Assembly (NCBI RefSeq): GCF_014647915.1
Contig: NZ_BMQC01000013.1
Coordinates: 1-64,000, forward strand
Direction of reading: 5' to 3'
Length of the DNA: 64,000 bases
From: Pilimelia terevasa
GTDB taxonomy: Bacteria > Actinomycetota > Actinomycetes > Mycobacteriales > Micromonosporaceae
Shown: piece after piece, positions 24,935 to 33,687 of the stretch
How the letters are laid out: each line of letters starts with the position of its first letter
Numbering within the stretch: position 1 is the stretch's first letter
Notes under the pieces: model-generated
Told to the model about the DNA's origin: nothing
Database searches by the model: none
Seen by the model: only the letters and a program-made list of their open reading frames with translations
Position numbers and translations under genes: made by a program

Positions 24935-25504
24935 CTGGGTGATGGTTTCGCCTCCGTCATGCGATCGCAATGGGCTACACGGACCACCGACCGGCGCCGG
25001 ACCGACCGGCGCGGGGTGGCACGGGCCGTCCGGCCGGATCGCCGCGGGTCCGCTGATCGGCGGCGGGAGGGGCGGTTCGGCGGGACCGACGGCTGTTCGG
25101 CGGGCGACCGGGCGGCGGCGGAGCGGCGGCGAGGGCCGAGTGGAAAGCGTAGCCGGCCGAGCGGCGCGGGCGGAAGGGGACAGTCGGCCCCGTACCGCCA
25201 CGATGGAGACACCGAATCACCGGACTTTCTTCTGTCCACAACACCGACGCCACGTAGACGCAGGCCAGGCAAACTATGTGGTTTTTTCTCATGTTCTTGT
25301 CCACAGGCTGTCCCCAGGGTTATCCACAGCATCGGACGAGTTATCCACAGGTTTTCCCCAGGACTGTCCACCGGCCGACTGGCAGGCGTCGGCCCACTTC
25401 CCTATCGTTTGCCAACGGCCTCCGCACGCCGGCGCGGTACCACCCCCTGCCGCGTCCCGCCGGCCCGGCGACGACCGCCGACGACGCTCAGCGAGGGGGA
25501 CCCA
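24935..25504. other. Long divergent intergenic region upstream of dnaB
   Basis: The 570 bases between the long disordered gene and dnaB contain no convincing gene. The left half is GC-rich. The right half has an AT-richer stretch with a run of T at about 25282-25287, and the DnaA-box cluster listed separately. Promoters for both divergent genes should be here. Confidence 0.6.
25232..25372 (+). promoter_or_regulatory. Cluster of DnaA boxes upstream of dnaB
   Basis: Three sites match the DnaA box fully: TTGTCCACA at 25297-25305 and TTATCCACA at 25320-25328 and 25341-25349. Weaker forms are CTGTCCACA at 25232-25240, CTGTCCCCA at 25308-25316 and CTGTCCACC at 25364-25372. All point the same way; the two TTATCCACA boxes are 21 bases apart, two helical turns. 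No dnaA or dnaN gene is adjacent, so this is unlikely to be the chromosomal origin. It may let DnaA control dnaB or titrate DnaA. Confidence 0.75.
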
Positions 25505-28500
25505 GTGCCGACCGACGACGGCGCGCGACCCGAGCCGCGGGCCGGCGCGCGACCCGACACCCGGACCGGACCGCGGACCGACGCCGCCCCCGCGGTACCC
25601 GAGCGGCGCCCGCCCGCCGACGACGCGCCCCGCGGCGGCTACGACCGCACCCCGCCCCAGGACATCGCCGCCGAGCAGTGCGTACTCGGCGGAATGCTGC
25701 TGTCCAAGGACGCCATCGCCGACGTCATCGAGATCCTCAAGCCGAACGACTTCTACCGGCCCCACCACGCGACGGTCTTCGACGCGGTCCTCGACCTGTA
25801 CGGCCGCGGCGAGCCGGCCGACGCGATCACCGTCGCCGCGGCCCTCGCCGACTCCGGCGAGCTGGGCCGCGTGGGCGGCGCCCCGTACCTGCACACCCTC
25901 ATCGCGGCCGTCCCCACCGCGGCCAACGCCGCCTACTACGCGCGCATCGTCGGCGAGCGGGCCATCCTGCGCCGGCTGGTCGAGGCGGGCACCCGGATCG
26001 TGCAGATCGGCTACGGCTCGGCCTCCGGCGGCACCCGCGACGTCGACGACGCGGTCGACCTGGCCCAGCAGGCGGTGTACGACGTCACCGAGCGCCGGGT
26101 GAGCGAGGATTTCGCGGTACTGGCCGACATGCTCCAGCCGACCCTCGACGAGATCGAGGCCGTGGGCGCCTCCGGCGGCATGATGACCGGGGTGCCGACC
26201 GGCTTCTCCGACCTGGACCGCCTGCTCAACGGCCTGCACGCCGGCCAGCTCGTCATCGTCGCCGGCCGGCCCGGCCTGGGCAAGGCGCTGGCGCTGGAAA
26301 CCCCGCTGGCGACGCCCGCGGGCTGGACGACGATGGGCGAGGTCGCGGTGGGCGACGAGGTCCTCGGCGCGGACGGGCGTCCGACGCGGGTGACGGAGGC
26401 GTTCGCGGTCCGGTACGGCCGGCCCTGCTACGAGGTGGCGTTCTCCGACGGGTCGGTGATCGTCGCCGACGCCGCCCACCTCTGGGTGACGACCGACCGG
26501 GCGCGGCGCCGGCAGCCCCCCGCGCTCGCGCCGACCGGCGCCGGCCGCGCCACCACCGGGGACGCCGCCGCCGGGCACGTCGCCGCCGAGGATGTCGTCG
26601 CCGCCGAGGATGCCGCCGTCGCCAGGGACGCCGTCGCCGCCGGGGATGATGTCGTCGCCAGGGACGCCGTCGCCGCCGGGGATGATGTCGTCGCCGGGGA
26701 TGATGTCGTCGCCGGGCCGGCGATCGTCACCACCCGGCAGATCGCCGAGACCCTGCGCGACCCCCGCGACGGGCGGCCCCGCCACGCGGTCGCCACCTGC
26801 GCGCCGCTGGCCCTGCCGCACCGGGACGACCTCCCGGTCCCGCCGTACGCGCTCGGCACCCGCCTGGGCACCGCGGGCGCCGCCGCGCCGCACGCCCCGG
26901 AGCCGGGCGCCGCGGCGACCGCGTACCTCCCCCGGCGCTACCTGCGGGCCTCAGCGGCCCAGCGCCGGGACCTGCTCGCCGGCCTGGTGGACGCCGCCGG
27001 TACGGCCGTCGACGGCGGCGCGGTGCGGATCACCACCTGGTCGGCGCGGCTGGCCCGGGACGTCCGCGAGCTGGTGAGCAGCCTGGGCCGCCGCTGCACG
27101 GCGACCGGCGGGCCGGTGCCGGCCGCGCCGTACCGCCTGACCTTCCCCGCCGACGCCGGGGACGACCGGCGGTACATCGTCGGCGTCCGGCCGGTGCCGA
27201 GCGTGCCGGTACGGTGCATCGCCGTCGACAACGCCGACCACCTGTACCTCGCGGGTCCGAGCATGATCCCGACCCACAACTCGACGGCGGCGATGGACTT
27301 CGCGCGCTCCGCCTCGCTGAAGCACAACCTGGCGAGCTGCATCTTCTCGCTGGAGATGAGCAAGGTCGAGATCGTGATGCGGCTGCTGTCCGCCGAGGCC
27401 CGGGTACCGCTGCACACCCTGCGCTCCGGCCAGCTCTCCGACGACGACTGGACCAAGCTGGCCCGCCGGATGGGCGAGATCAGCGAGGCGCCGCTGTTCG
27501 TCGACGACACCCCCAACATGAACCTGATGGAGATCCGGGCCAAGGCCCGCCGGCTCAAGCAGCGGCACGACCTCAAGCTGATCGTCGTGGACTACCTGCA
27601 GTTGATGTCCTCGCCGAAGCGGGTCGAGTCCCGGCAGCAGGAGGTGTCGGAGCTGTCGCGGGGGCTGAAGCTGCTGGCCAAGGAGATCGAGTGCCCGGTG
27701 ATCGCGGTGAGCCAGCTCAACCGCGGGCCGGAGCAGCGGACCGACAAGCGGCCCCAGCTCAGCGACCTGCGCGAGTCGGGGTGCCTGACCGCCGAGACGC
27801 GCGTGCTCCGCGCGGACACCGGCGCCGAGACGACCCTGGGCGAACTGTTCGCCACCGGCGCCCGGGACGTACCCGTGTGGGCGCTCGACGAACGGCTGAA
27901 GTACGTGCGCCGGCACCTCACGCACGTCTTCAGCACCGGCGAGAGGCCGGTGTTCCGGCTGCGCCTGGCCTCCGGTCGGGAGGTCCGCGCCACCGGCAAC
28001 CACCCGTTCCTCGCCTACCGGGGGTGGGCCGCCCTGGACGACCTGGCGGTCGGCGACCGGGTCGCCGCACCGCGGCACGTGCCCGCTCCCGAGCGGGCCA
28101 CCGCCTGGGACGACCGGCAGGTGGTGCTGCTGGCCCGCCTGCTGGGCGACGGGTCGGCGTCGGAGCGCGGGAGGTCCGTGCCGGCGGAGGTGTTCGGCCT
28201 GCCGAAGCGCCAGATCGCGCTGTTCCTGCGGCATCTGTGGGCCACCGGGGGGTCCGCGCGCGTCCGCCCGGATGCCGGCGCGGGGGCACTCGGGCAGGTC
28301 TCCTACGCCGCCGCCAGCCGGCGGCTCGCGGACGACGTGGCGCGCCTGCTGTGGCGCTTCGGCATCCAGACGCGGATCGGGACCGCCGGGCGGGTCGGCC
28401 GCCGGTACGGTTTCCGGCTCGACGTCCACGACAGCGGCGACCAGGAGGCGTTCTGCCGGGTCATCGGCGTGCACGGCGAGCGCGGCGCCGCCGCCGCGTT

Positions 28501-29026
28501 GCTGCGCGAGCGGCTGCACGAAGTCAGGGCCCACACGACCGTCCCCCGGGACGTGTGGGAGCGCGTCCGGGATGTCCTGGCCGAGCGCGGCACGGCGCAC
28601 CGGCACGTCGCCGCCGCGGTGGGCACCCGGTCCCGCGGCGGCGTCCCGGACAGGAGCCGGCCGTCCCCGGGCCGCATCGCGCGGGTCGCGGCGCTGCTGG
28701 AGGACAACCGGCTGGAGATGCTCGCCACGAACGACGTCACCTGGGACGAGATCGTCGCCATCGAGCCGGACGGAGTCGAGACGGTCTACGACGCCACCGT
28801 CGCGGGGGCGCACAACTTCGTGGCCAACGGCATCGCCGTCCACAACTCGATCGAGCAGGACGCCGACGTGGTGATCCTGCTGCACCGCGACGACTACTAC
28901 GACAAGGAGTCCCCGCGCGCCGGCGAGGCGGACTTCATCGTCGCCAAGCACCGCAACGGCCCCACCGACTCGGTGACGGTGGCCGCGCAGCTACACCTGT
29001 CCCGCTTCGTGGACATGGCCCTCTGA
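25505..29026 (+). CDS. dnaB: Replicative DNA helicase DnaB interrupted by two inteins
   Basis: The precursor is 1173 residues; removing inteins of 332 and 355 residues leaves a 486-residue helicase. The extein has a disordered N-terminal extension of about 50 residues, the DnaB N-terminal domain (PQDIAAEQCVLGGMLLSKDA) and the RecA-like ATPase. Walker A GRPGLGK-ST is split by intein 1. Walker B is LKLIVVDYLQLM. The SDLRESG-SIEQDADVV segment is split by intein 2. The C-terminus (VAKHRNGPTDSV) contains the conserved arginine-finger region. It unwinds DNA at the replication fork as a hexamer. GTG 25505 has a GAGGGGGA site. Because both inteins sit in catalytic loops, the helicase should be inactive until both splice out. 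Confidence 0.96.
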   Translation: MPTDDGARPEPRAGARPDTRTGPRTDAAPAVPERRPPADDAPRGGYDRTPPQDIAAEQCVLGGMLLSKDAIADVIEILKPNDFYRPHHATVFDAVLDLYGRGEPADAITVAAALADSGELGRVGGAPYLHTLIAAVPTAANAAYYARIVGERAILRRLVEAGTRIVQIGYGSASGGTRDVDDAVDLAQQAVYDVTERRVSEDFAVLADMLQPTLDEIEAVGASGGMMTGVPTGFSDLDRLLNGLHAGQLVIVAGRPGLGKALALETPLATPAGWTTMGEVAVGDEVLGADGRPTRVTEAFAVRYGRPCYEVAFSDGSVIVADAAHLWVTTDRARRRQPPALAPTGAGRATTGDAAAGHVAAEDVVAAEDAAVARDAVAAGDDVVARDAVAAGDDVVAGDDVVAGPAIVTTRQIAETLRDPRDGRPRHAVATCAPLALPHRDDLPVPPYALGTRLGTAGAAAPHAPEPGAAATAYLPRRYLRASAAQRRDLLAGLVDAAGTAVDGGAVRITTWSARLARDVRELVSSLGRRCTATGGPVPAAPYRLTFPADAGDDRRYIVGVRPVPSVPVRCIAVDNADHLYLAGPSMIPTHNSTAAMDFARSASLKHNLASCIFSLEMSKVEIVMRLLSAEARVPLHTLRSGQLSDDDWTKLARRMGEISEAPLFVDDTPNMNLMEIRAKARRLKQRHDLKLIVVDYLQLMSSPKRVESRQQEVSELSRGLKLLAKEIECPVIAVSQLNRGPEQRTDKRPQLSDLRESGCLTAETRVLRADTGAETTLGELFATGARDVPVWALDERLKYVRRHLTHVFSTGERPVFRLRLASGREVRATGNHPFLAYRGWAALDDLAVGDRVAAPRHVPAPERATAWDDRQVVLLARLLGDGSASERGRSVPAEVFGLPKRQIALFLRHLWATGGSARVRPDAGAGALGQVSYAAASRRLADDVARLLWRFGIQTRIGTAGRVGRRYGFRLDVHDSGDQEAFCRVIGVHGERGAAAALLRERLHEVRAHTTVPRDVWERVRDVLAERGTAHRHVAAAVGTRSRGGVPDRSRPSPGRIARVAALLEDNRLEMLATNDVTWDEIVAIEPDGVETVYDATVAGAHNFVANGIAVHNSIEQDADVVILLHRDDYYDKESPRAGEADFIVAKHRNGPTDSVTVAAQLHLSRFVDMAL
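26285..27280 (+). other. Intein 1 in DnaB: class 3 type (W/C/T), decayed endonuclease
   Basis: This 332-residue intein follows Walker A Lys (residues 261-592) and begins with Ala rather than Cys or Ser. It has the class 3 triplet: Trp in block B (AAHLWVT), Cys at position 4 of block F (VRCIAVDN) and Thr at the fifth position of block G (MIPTHN), followed by Ser +1. Class 3 inteins start splicing from the block F Cys. One LAGLIDADG-like helix remains (LLAGLVDAAG), with Ala in place of the catalytic Asp and no clear second copy, so homing activity is probably lost. A minisatellite expands the linker. Confidence 0.9.
26578..26712. repeat. Minisatellite inside intein 1
   Basis: Degenerate units built from GCCGTCGCCGCCGGGGATGA and GTCGTCGCCAGGGACGCC recur over about 135 bases and encode Ala-Val-Asp-rich peptides such as ARDAVAAGDDVV, with two near-identical 36-base copies in tandem. 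The array lies between the splicing block B and the endonuclease remnant. Confidence 0.8.
27782..28846 (+). other. Intein 2 in DnaB: conventional Cys1 intein with LAGLIDADG endonuclease
   Basis: This 355-residue intein (precursor residues 760-1114) starts CLTAETRVL and ends NGIAVHN before Ser +1. Block B is ATGNHPFLAY with the Thr and His that activate the first bond; blocks F and G are VYDATVAGAHNFVAN and AVHN. Two endonuclease motifs are visible, LLARLLGDGS and FLRHLWATGG; the second has Gly where Asp is usual, so cleavage may be weak or lost. The insertion point is a known conserved DnaB site. Splicing residues look complete. Confidence 0.92.
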
Positions 29027-29048
29027 CCGCGCCCGCGGACGGGAACGA

Positions 29049-29087
29049 CCGCGCGCCGGCCCCCACCAGAAAGGGGCCGACGCGCGG
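29049..29087. terminator. Hairpin between dnaB and the protease gene
   Basis: Arms CCGCGCGCCGGCCCC and GGGGCCGACGCGCGG pair over 15 positions with one mismatch, around a nine-base loop (CACCAGAAA). It lies 22 bases after the dnaB stop and faces the end of the convergent protease gene. Confidence 0.75.
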
Positions 29088-29103
29088 CGACCGGTGCGGC
29101 GGA

Positions 29104-29628
29104 TCAGAGTCTCGGGGCCGGGCCGCCGGAGCCCCCGGCGTTGCGCCGGACCTTCGCGGCCTCCTGCGGGTTCGGCTCGGCGTTCCGGCACGTGGCAGGG
29201 GCGCTGCTGCCCGACATCAGGTCCGTGCACCGGCCGGTGCGGTCGTCGGGCAGGCCGAAGATGTGGCCCATCTCGTGGGCGGCGATGCGCGGTACGTGGT
29301 GGCCCAGGTCGACGGCCTCCTTGCCCATGACGATCCGGCCCCGGCCGAAGCCCGACGGGGACGCGGACGGCCAGCCGTTCTCGGCGACGATGGTGATGGC
29401 CGCCGGCGAACCCTCCCTGACCTCGATCTCGGGCACCTTCGCGTTCCAGATCCGGGCGGCCTCCGCGAGGCCCTCCCGGTACTGGCTGGCGCGGCTGGCG
29501 TCGTAGGTGACGACCCGGACGGCGGCGGTCGCGGCCGGGGTCGCGGCACCCGCCGCGTGCGGCGCCGCCAGGCCGGCGCCGACGACGCCCGCGGCGACCA
29601 GGGCGCGGATGGCGGTACGCCTGAGCAT
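29104..29628 (-). CDS. Secreted snapalysin-type zinc metalloprotease (M7)
   Basis: The 174-residue protein has a Sec signal peptide ending near APHAAGA, and a small protease domain with HEMGHIFGLPDD, matching the M7 pattern HExxHxxGxxD, where both His and the final Asp bind zinc. Two cysteines further on (GRCTDLMSGSSAPATC) match the snapalysin disulfide. It is a small extracellular protease that prefers large hydrophobic or aromatic residues in family members. ATG 29628 is chosen for the signal peptide and its GGAG site rather than 29670. It is convergent with dnaB and functionally unrelated. Confidence 0.92.
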   Translation of the reverse strand: MLRRTAIRALVAAGVVGAGLAAPHAAGAATPAATAAVRVVTYDASRASQYREGLAEAARIWNAKVPEIEVREGSPAAITIVAENGWPSASPSGFGRGRIVMGKEAVDLGHHVPRIAAHEMGHIFGLPDDRTGRCTDLMSGSSAPATCRNAEPNPQEAAKVRRNAGGSGGPAPRL

Positions 29629-29887
29629 GTGGGCTCCTAGCTCGGGGCCGGCGGCGAGGTCGTCGGTCACCGGTGGGGCGGGGGCAGCGCCGGGGCGGCC
29701 GGTGCCGGTGCGTAACCCCGGACAGTCCGCGCGTCAGGGCGTCTGACACATTCAGCACCGTCAATCTAGCGCCGAAAAGTGATCTGGACAACAGCGGTCG
29801 CCGCCCGGATGTGGCGCCCTCACGCCGCCGCGGCGGCGCCGGCCGCGACGGCGGCGACGGTGCGCGGCGTGGGCCGCGGGCGGGTGC

Positions 29888-31168
29888 TCACGCCGCCCGG
29901 CGCGGCGCGACCGCCGGCCGGCGGGGTGCGGGGCCGGCGGCGGGGCGCAGCGCGGGGACCCAGAGGGCGAGGGCGGCGGGGTAGAGCAGGTACCCGAAGC
30001 GGGTGGCGGGCAGCAGCAGCGTCGCGGCGAGCAGGCCGGCGGCGCAGACGGCGGCGGCGCGGGCCGCCGTGCGCGGCGGGTCGCGCCGCAGCCACCAGGC
30101 GATCGCAAGGCCGGCGGCCAGGAGCAGGCCGAGCGCGAGCGGCCGCCCGTACGGCAGGTGCGTGCCGATCAGGTGGCCCGGCAGCGGCGAGGCGGCCGGG
30201 CTGCGCACCACGCCGTGGCCCAGCGGGAAGCCGACGAGGTTGTCCGCGGCGGCACCCGGGTCGACGAGGACCGCCGGCAGCGCCGAGGCCAGCGGGATGC
30301 CGACCGCGCCGGCCAGGTACCGGCCGAGGTCCCGGGGGCGGCGGGCGGCGACCGCGACGGCCAGGACCAGGGCGACCGGCCAGGCGAGCAGCTTCAGCGC
30401 CCCGGCCGCGCCGACGGCGGCCCCGGCCGCGCCGGGGCGGCGGCCGGCGAGCAGCGCGCAGGCGAGCAGGCAGAGGGCCAGCACCGGCAGGTCGTCGCCG
30501 CCGGTGGCCAGGGTCAGGGCGCAGACGGGCAGGACGGTGGCAGCCTGCGCCGCGCGCACCACCGCCGGGCGGCGGCCGGCGGTGGTGGGGAGCACGGCCA
30601 GCGCGGCGCCGAGGGCGACGAGGGCGACGAGGGCGAAGCCGACCCGGGCGTCGGTCCACCAGTGGGCGCCGGCCAGGGCGCGCGGCAGTCCGAACACGAC
30701 CATGCCCGGCTGGTACGGCAGGTAGCCCAGGAGCTGCTCGGCCGCGGGGCGGGCGGCAATGGCCGCGTCGGCGAGGTACGGCGTGCCGGTGGCCAGGAGC
30801 CGGCCGGCGCCCGCCTCGACGACCGCGACCTCCTCCTGCGCCCGGTGGGCGTTCCCGCCCGCCCGCTGGACCGCCTGCGCGAGCAGCGGGACCAGGCAGG
30901 TCGCGGCGAACGCCGCCGCGGTCAGCGTCGCCCGCGCGGCCGCGGACGCACCGCGCGGCCACCGGCGGCGCAGCGCCCACTGCCCCCCGCAGACCAGCGC
31001 CGCCGCCGCGTACCCCCAGAGGGCCAGCGCACCCCAGGCCCGGTGGGCGGGCAGCGTGGACGAGGCGGCGGTGAACCCGGCGAAGGCCGCCCCGGACAGG
31101 TACAGCGCGAGGTCGAGCGGGAGGCCGCCGGCGGTGCGGTCGAGGCGCCGCCAGCGGTCGTGGATCAC
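29888..31168 (-). CDS. Polytopic membrane protein, GT87/DUF2029-like glycosyltransferase
   Basis: The 426-residue protein has about ten to twelve hydrophobic helices, a short basic cytoplasmic N-terminus, and outer loops with GTPYLADAAIAA, LLGYLPYQPGMVVFGLP and the acidic TGGDDLPV. This arrangement resembles the GT87 polyprenyl-phosphomannose-dependent mannosyltransferases (DUF2029), but the family assignment rests on topology and the Y-P-P/G-loop only. GTG 31168 overlaps the stop of the GGDEF-EAL gene by GTGA, so the two are translated together. The preceding start of the frame has no support. Confidence 0.72.
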   Translation of the reverse strand: MIHDRWRRLDRTAGGLPLDLALYLSGAAFAGFTAASSTLPAHRAWGALALWGYAAAALVCGGQWALRRRWPRGASAAARATLTAAAFAATCLVPLLAQAVQRAGGNAHRAQEEVAVVEAGAGRLLATGTPYLADAAIAARPAAEQLLGYLPYQPGMVVFGLPRALAGAHWWTDARVGFALVALVALGAALAVLPTTAGRRPAVVRAAQAATVLPVCALTLATGGDDLPVLALCLLACALLAGRRPGAAGAAVGAAGALKLLAWPVALVLAVAVAARRPRDLGRYLAGAVGIPLASALPAVLVDPGAAADNLVGFPLGHGVVRSPAASPLPGHLIGTHLPYGRPLALGLLLAAGLAIAWWLRRDPPRTAARAAAVCAAGLLAATLLLPATRFGYLLYPAALALWVPALRPAAGPAPRRPAVAPRRAA

Positions 31169-33687
31169 GCCGGCAAGTGTGGCAGACGGGGCTGGCGCCC
31201 GCCGGCCCGCCGGGCCGTCGGGATGCGGATGACGGCGCCCTCGTCGTGCAGCGGGGCGGCGAGCAGGCCGGGCCGGCCGTGGGTACCCCGGTGCAGCGCC
31301 GCGAGCAGCCGGTTCGCGGCCATCGGCCGGGCGAACAGGTGCCCCTGGCCGGCGGCGCAGCCGAGTTCCCACAGCGCCCGGCGCTGCGCGTCGGTCTCCA
31401 CGCCGGTGGCCACGACGGCGACCTTGAGGCTGCGGCCCAGCTCCACGGCGGACCGGACGACCTTGGCCGCCTCGTCCGAGGACGCCATGCCGCGGACGAA
31501 CTCCGGCCCGATCTTGATCTCGTGCAGCGGGAGCTGCGACAGCACCGCCAGGGATGCCGGGCCGTGCCCCACGTCGTCGAGGGTGAGCTTCACCCCGGCG
31601 GCGCCGAGCTGGCTGAGTACGTCCTGGACCACGTCCAGCGGGGTCAGGGCGAGGCTCTCGGTGAGTTCGAGGATGAGCCGGTGCGGGGGGATGTCGTGGG
31701 TCCGCAGGCGGGTGATCACGGCGGCCGGGAAGCGGGGGTCCAGCAGGCTGCGCGGGGCGATGTTGACGCTGACCGGGAGGTCGAAGCCCGCCTCGCGCCA
31801 GTCCGCGGCGGCCAGCAGCGCCATGTCGAGCACGATGTCCTGGAACTGCGGCAGCAGGCTCGGCCGGTCCACGGCCTCCAGGAGGCCGGCCGGGTCGTCG
31901 GCGGGGGTGGGGAAGTCCTTCAGCCGGACCAGCGCCTCGGCCGCGACGACCTGGCCGTCGGCGAGGTCGACGATCGGCTGGAACAGCACCGAGAACTCCT
32001 GGTCGGCGACCAGGCCCGGCCGCTCCCCGCCGCGGGCGCGGCGGCCGACCTCGCTGGTGTCCCGGCGCCGGCTGTAGACGGCCACCCGGTTGCCGGCCCG
32101 CTTGGCCTGGTACATCGCCACGTCGGCGCGGCGCAGCAGCTCGACCATGCCGCTGGTGCCGGTGGCGACGGCGACGCCGCCGCTGGCCTCCATGGCGACC
32201 TGCATCCCCTCGATGTCGACGGGGTGGTGCAGCGCGTCGACGATCCGGGCGGCCCGGTTGCTGGCGACCGCGGGCGCGGGCAGGTGGGTGAGCAGGACCG
32301 CGAACTCGTCGCCGCCGAGCCGGGCCACCACGTCGTCGGGGCCGGCGGCGGCCTCCAGCCGCTGCGCGGCGGCGATGATGACCTGGTCTCCCGCGGCGTG
32401 CCCGAGGGTGTCGTTGACCTCTTTGAAGTGGTCTAAATCGATCAGCAGCAGCGCCATCACGCCCTGGGTGTGCCGCTGGCCGAGCAGCCGGGCGCCGGAG
32501 TCCAGCAGCGCGCGGCGGTTGGTCAGGCCGGTCAGCGGGTCGTGGGCGGCGGCGTGGGCGTGGGCCGCGGCGACCCGCTCCAGTTCGGCGTACGCCGCGG
32601 CGTTGCGCAGCGCGGTGCAGAGGGCGGACGCGAAGGTCCGCAGGGTGTACCGCTCCCGCTCCGAGAGCGTGACCTTGCCCCGGAACAGCAGCCGCAGCTC
32701 GCCGATGTCGGGACCGTCGTCCCGGCTGCTCAGCGGCGCCGCGATGGAGTCGGCGGCCTCGGTCGGCGCGGCGGTGTGCCGCGGCCCGTTGTAGTGCACG
32801 CCGCGGCTGTTGCCGCGCAGCAGCCGCGGGGTCTCGGCGCCCCGGTAGCAGATCTCGACCTCGTCGGCCGAGAACAGCTCCGCCGCGCGGATCACGCCGA
32901 GGGTGAGGACGGCGTCGAGGTCGACGTCGTTGAGGCTCTCGGTGGTGCTCGCCAGTTGCTGCCAGGCCTCGCGTTCGGCCCGCCCGCGCAGCCGGCTCGC
33001 CGACCACAGGTGCAGGCTGAGGACCAGGCCCGGTACCGCGACCAGCAGGGAGGGCGTCAGCCGGACGAGGACGACCGTGCCGATGGCCATCGCTGTCTGT
33101 GCGGCGACCAGCAGCAGGCGGATGTCGAGTTCGTCGGTGAAGCGTTGCAGGACCGGCGTGCGGCTGGCCAGTGCCACCACCGGCACCACCAGCAGGTCAC
33201 CCACCACCTCCATCGCCACGTAGGCGAGGAACAGGCAGCCGACCAGCGTCCACGAGAGCGGGTCGTCCACCGCCAGGCCCGTGGCCGCGAACACGGCGCA
33301 CCCGGCCGCGGCGACGACTGTCTCCTTGGCGACGCTGAACAGAAAACGTTGGGGCGCCAGTCGCAGAACCGCACCGTAGACAATCGCGCTGACAAAGACG
33401 ATCAGTACGACCCAGTACGGCTCCTTGGCCGAAAGTGCAATGAGTATTCCGAAGCAGTTCCAACTTGATGCCTGATGTGTGCCGCCGATCCTCATGCGGA
33501 CGTACGCGAACCGGGAAACCGAGGTCAGCGCGACGAGTGTCACCGCTGTCGCCGCTTCCAGCGCGGAGCTGTTCGCACCCAGGGCAGCAACGATCGCCCA
33601 GGTCAGAACTGCTGCCGCCAGCAGGGAGGCAACACCGACCAGTCGCCGCAATTGGCGTTCTGCCCGTACGTTGCCCGATTCAGTCAT
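31165..33687 (-). CDS. Membrane GGDEF-EAL cyclic-di-GMP protein
   Basis: The 840-residue protein has seven or eight N-terminal membrane helices (to about 225), a GAF-like region (about 250-385), a GGDEF domain (about 395-560; RLGGDEFAVLL, no clear RxxD I-site) and an EAL domain (about 580-800). The EAL motif itself is present (AAEALVRLKD), with LELTES, a DDVGHG variant of DDFGTG, IKIGPEF with the catalytic Lys, and ATGVET replacing the usual AEGVE, so metal binding may be altered. It may make or degrade c-di-GMP. ATG 33687 has GGAAG seven bases upstream. It is coupled to the membrane glycosyltransferase-like gene, which suggests control of an envelope glycan. Confidence 0.92.
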   Translation of the reverse strand: MTESGNVRAERQLRRLVGVASLLAAAVLTWAIVAALGANSSALEAATAVTLVALTSVSRFAYVRMRIGGTHQASSWNCFGILIALSAKEPYWVVLIVFVSAIVYGAVLRLAPQRFLFSVAKETVVAAAGCAVFAATGLAVDDPLSWTLVGCLFLAYVAMEVVGDLLVVPVVALASRTPVLQRFTDELDIRLLLVAAQTAMAIGTVVLVRLTPSLLVAVPGLVLSLHLWSASRLRGRAEREAWQQLASTTESLNDVDLDAVLTLGVIRAAELFSADEVEICYRGAETPRLLRGNSRGVHYNGPRHTAAPTEAADSIAAPLSSRDDGPDIGELRLLFRGKVTLSERERYTLRTFASALCTALRNAAAYAELERVAAAHAHAAAHDPLTGLTNRRALLDSGARLLGQRHTQGVMALLLIDLDHFKEVNDTLGHAAGDQVIIAAAQRLEAAAGPDDVVARLGGDEFAVLLTHLPAPAVASNRAARIVDALHHPVDIEGMQVAMEASGGVAVATGTSGMVELLRRADVAMYQAKRAGNRVAVYSRRRDTSEVGRRARGGERPGLVADQEFSVLFQPIVDLADGQVVAAEALVRLKDFPTPADDPAGLLEAVDRPSLLPQFQDIVLDMALLAAADWREAGFDLPVSVNIAPRSLLDPRFPAAVITRLRTHDIPPHRLILELTESLALTPLDVVQDVLSQLGAAGVKLTLDDVGHGPASLAVLSQLPLHEIKIGPEFVRGMASSDEAAKVVRSAVELGRSLKVAVVATGVETDAQRRALWELGCAAGQGHLFARPMAANRLLAALHRGTHGRPGLLAAPLHDEGAVIRIPTARRAGGRQPRLPHLPA

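Noticed and set aside
25232-25372. Chromosomal origin of replication
   Set aside because: The DnaA boxes are real, but there is no dnaA or dnaN beside them, and actinomycete origins hold many more boxes in both orientations.
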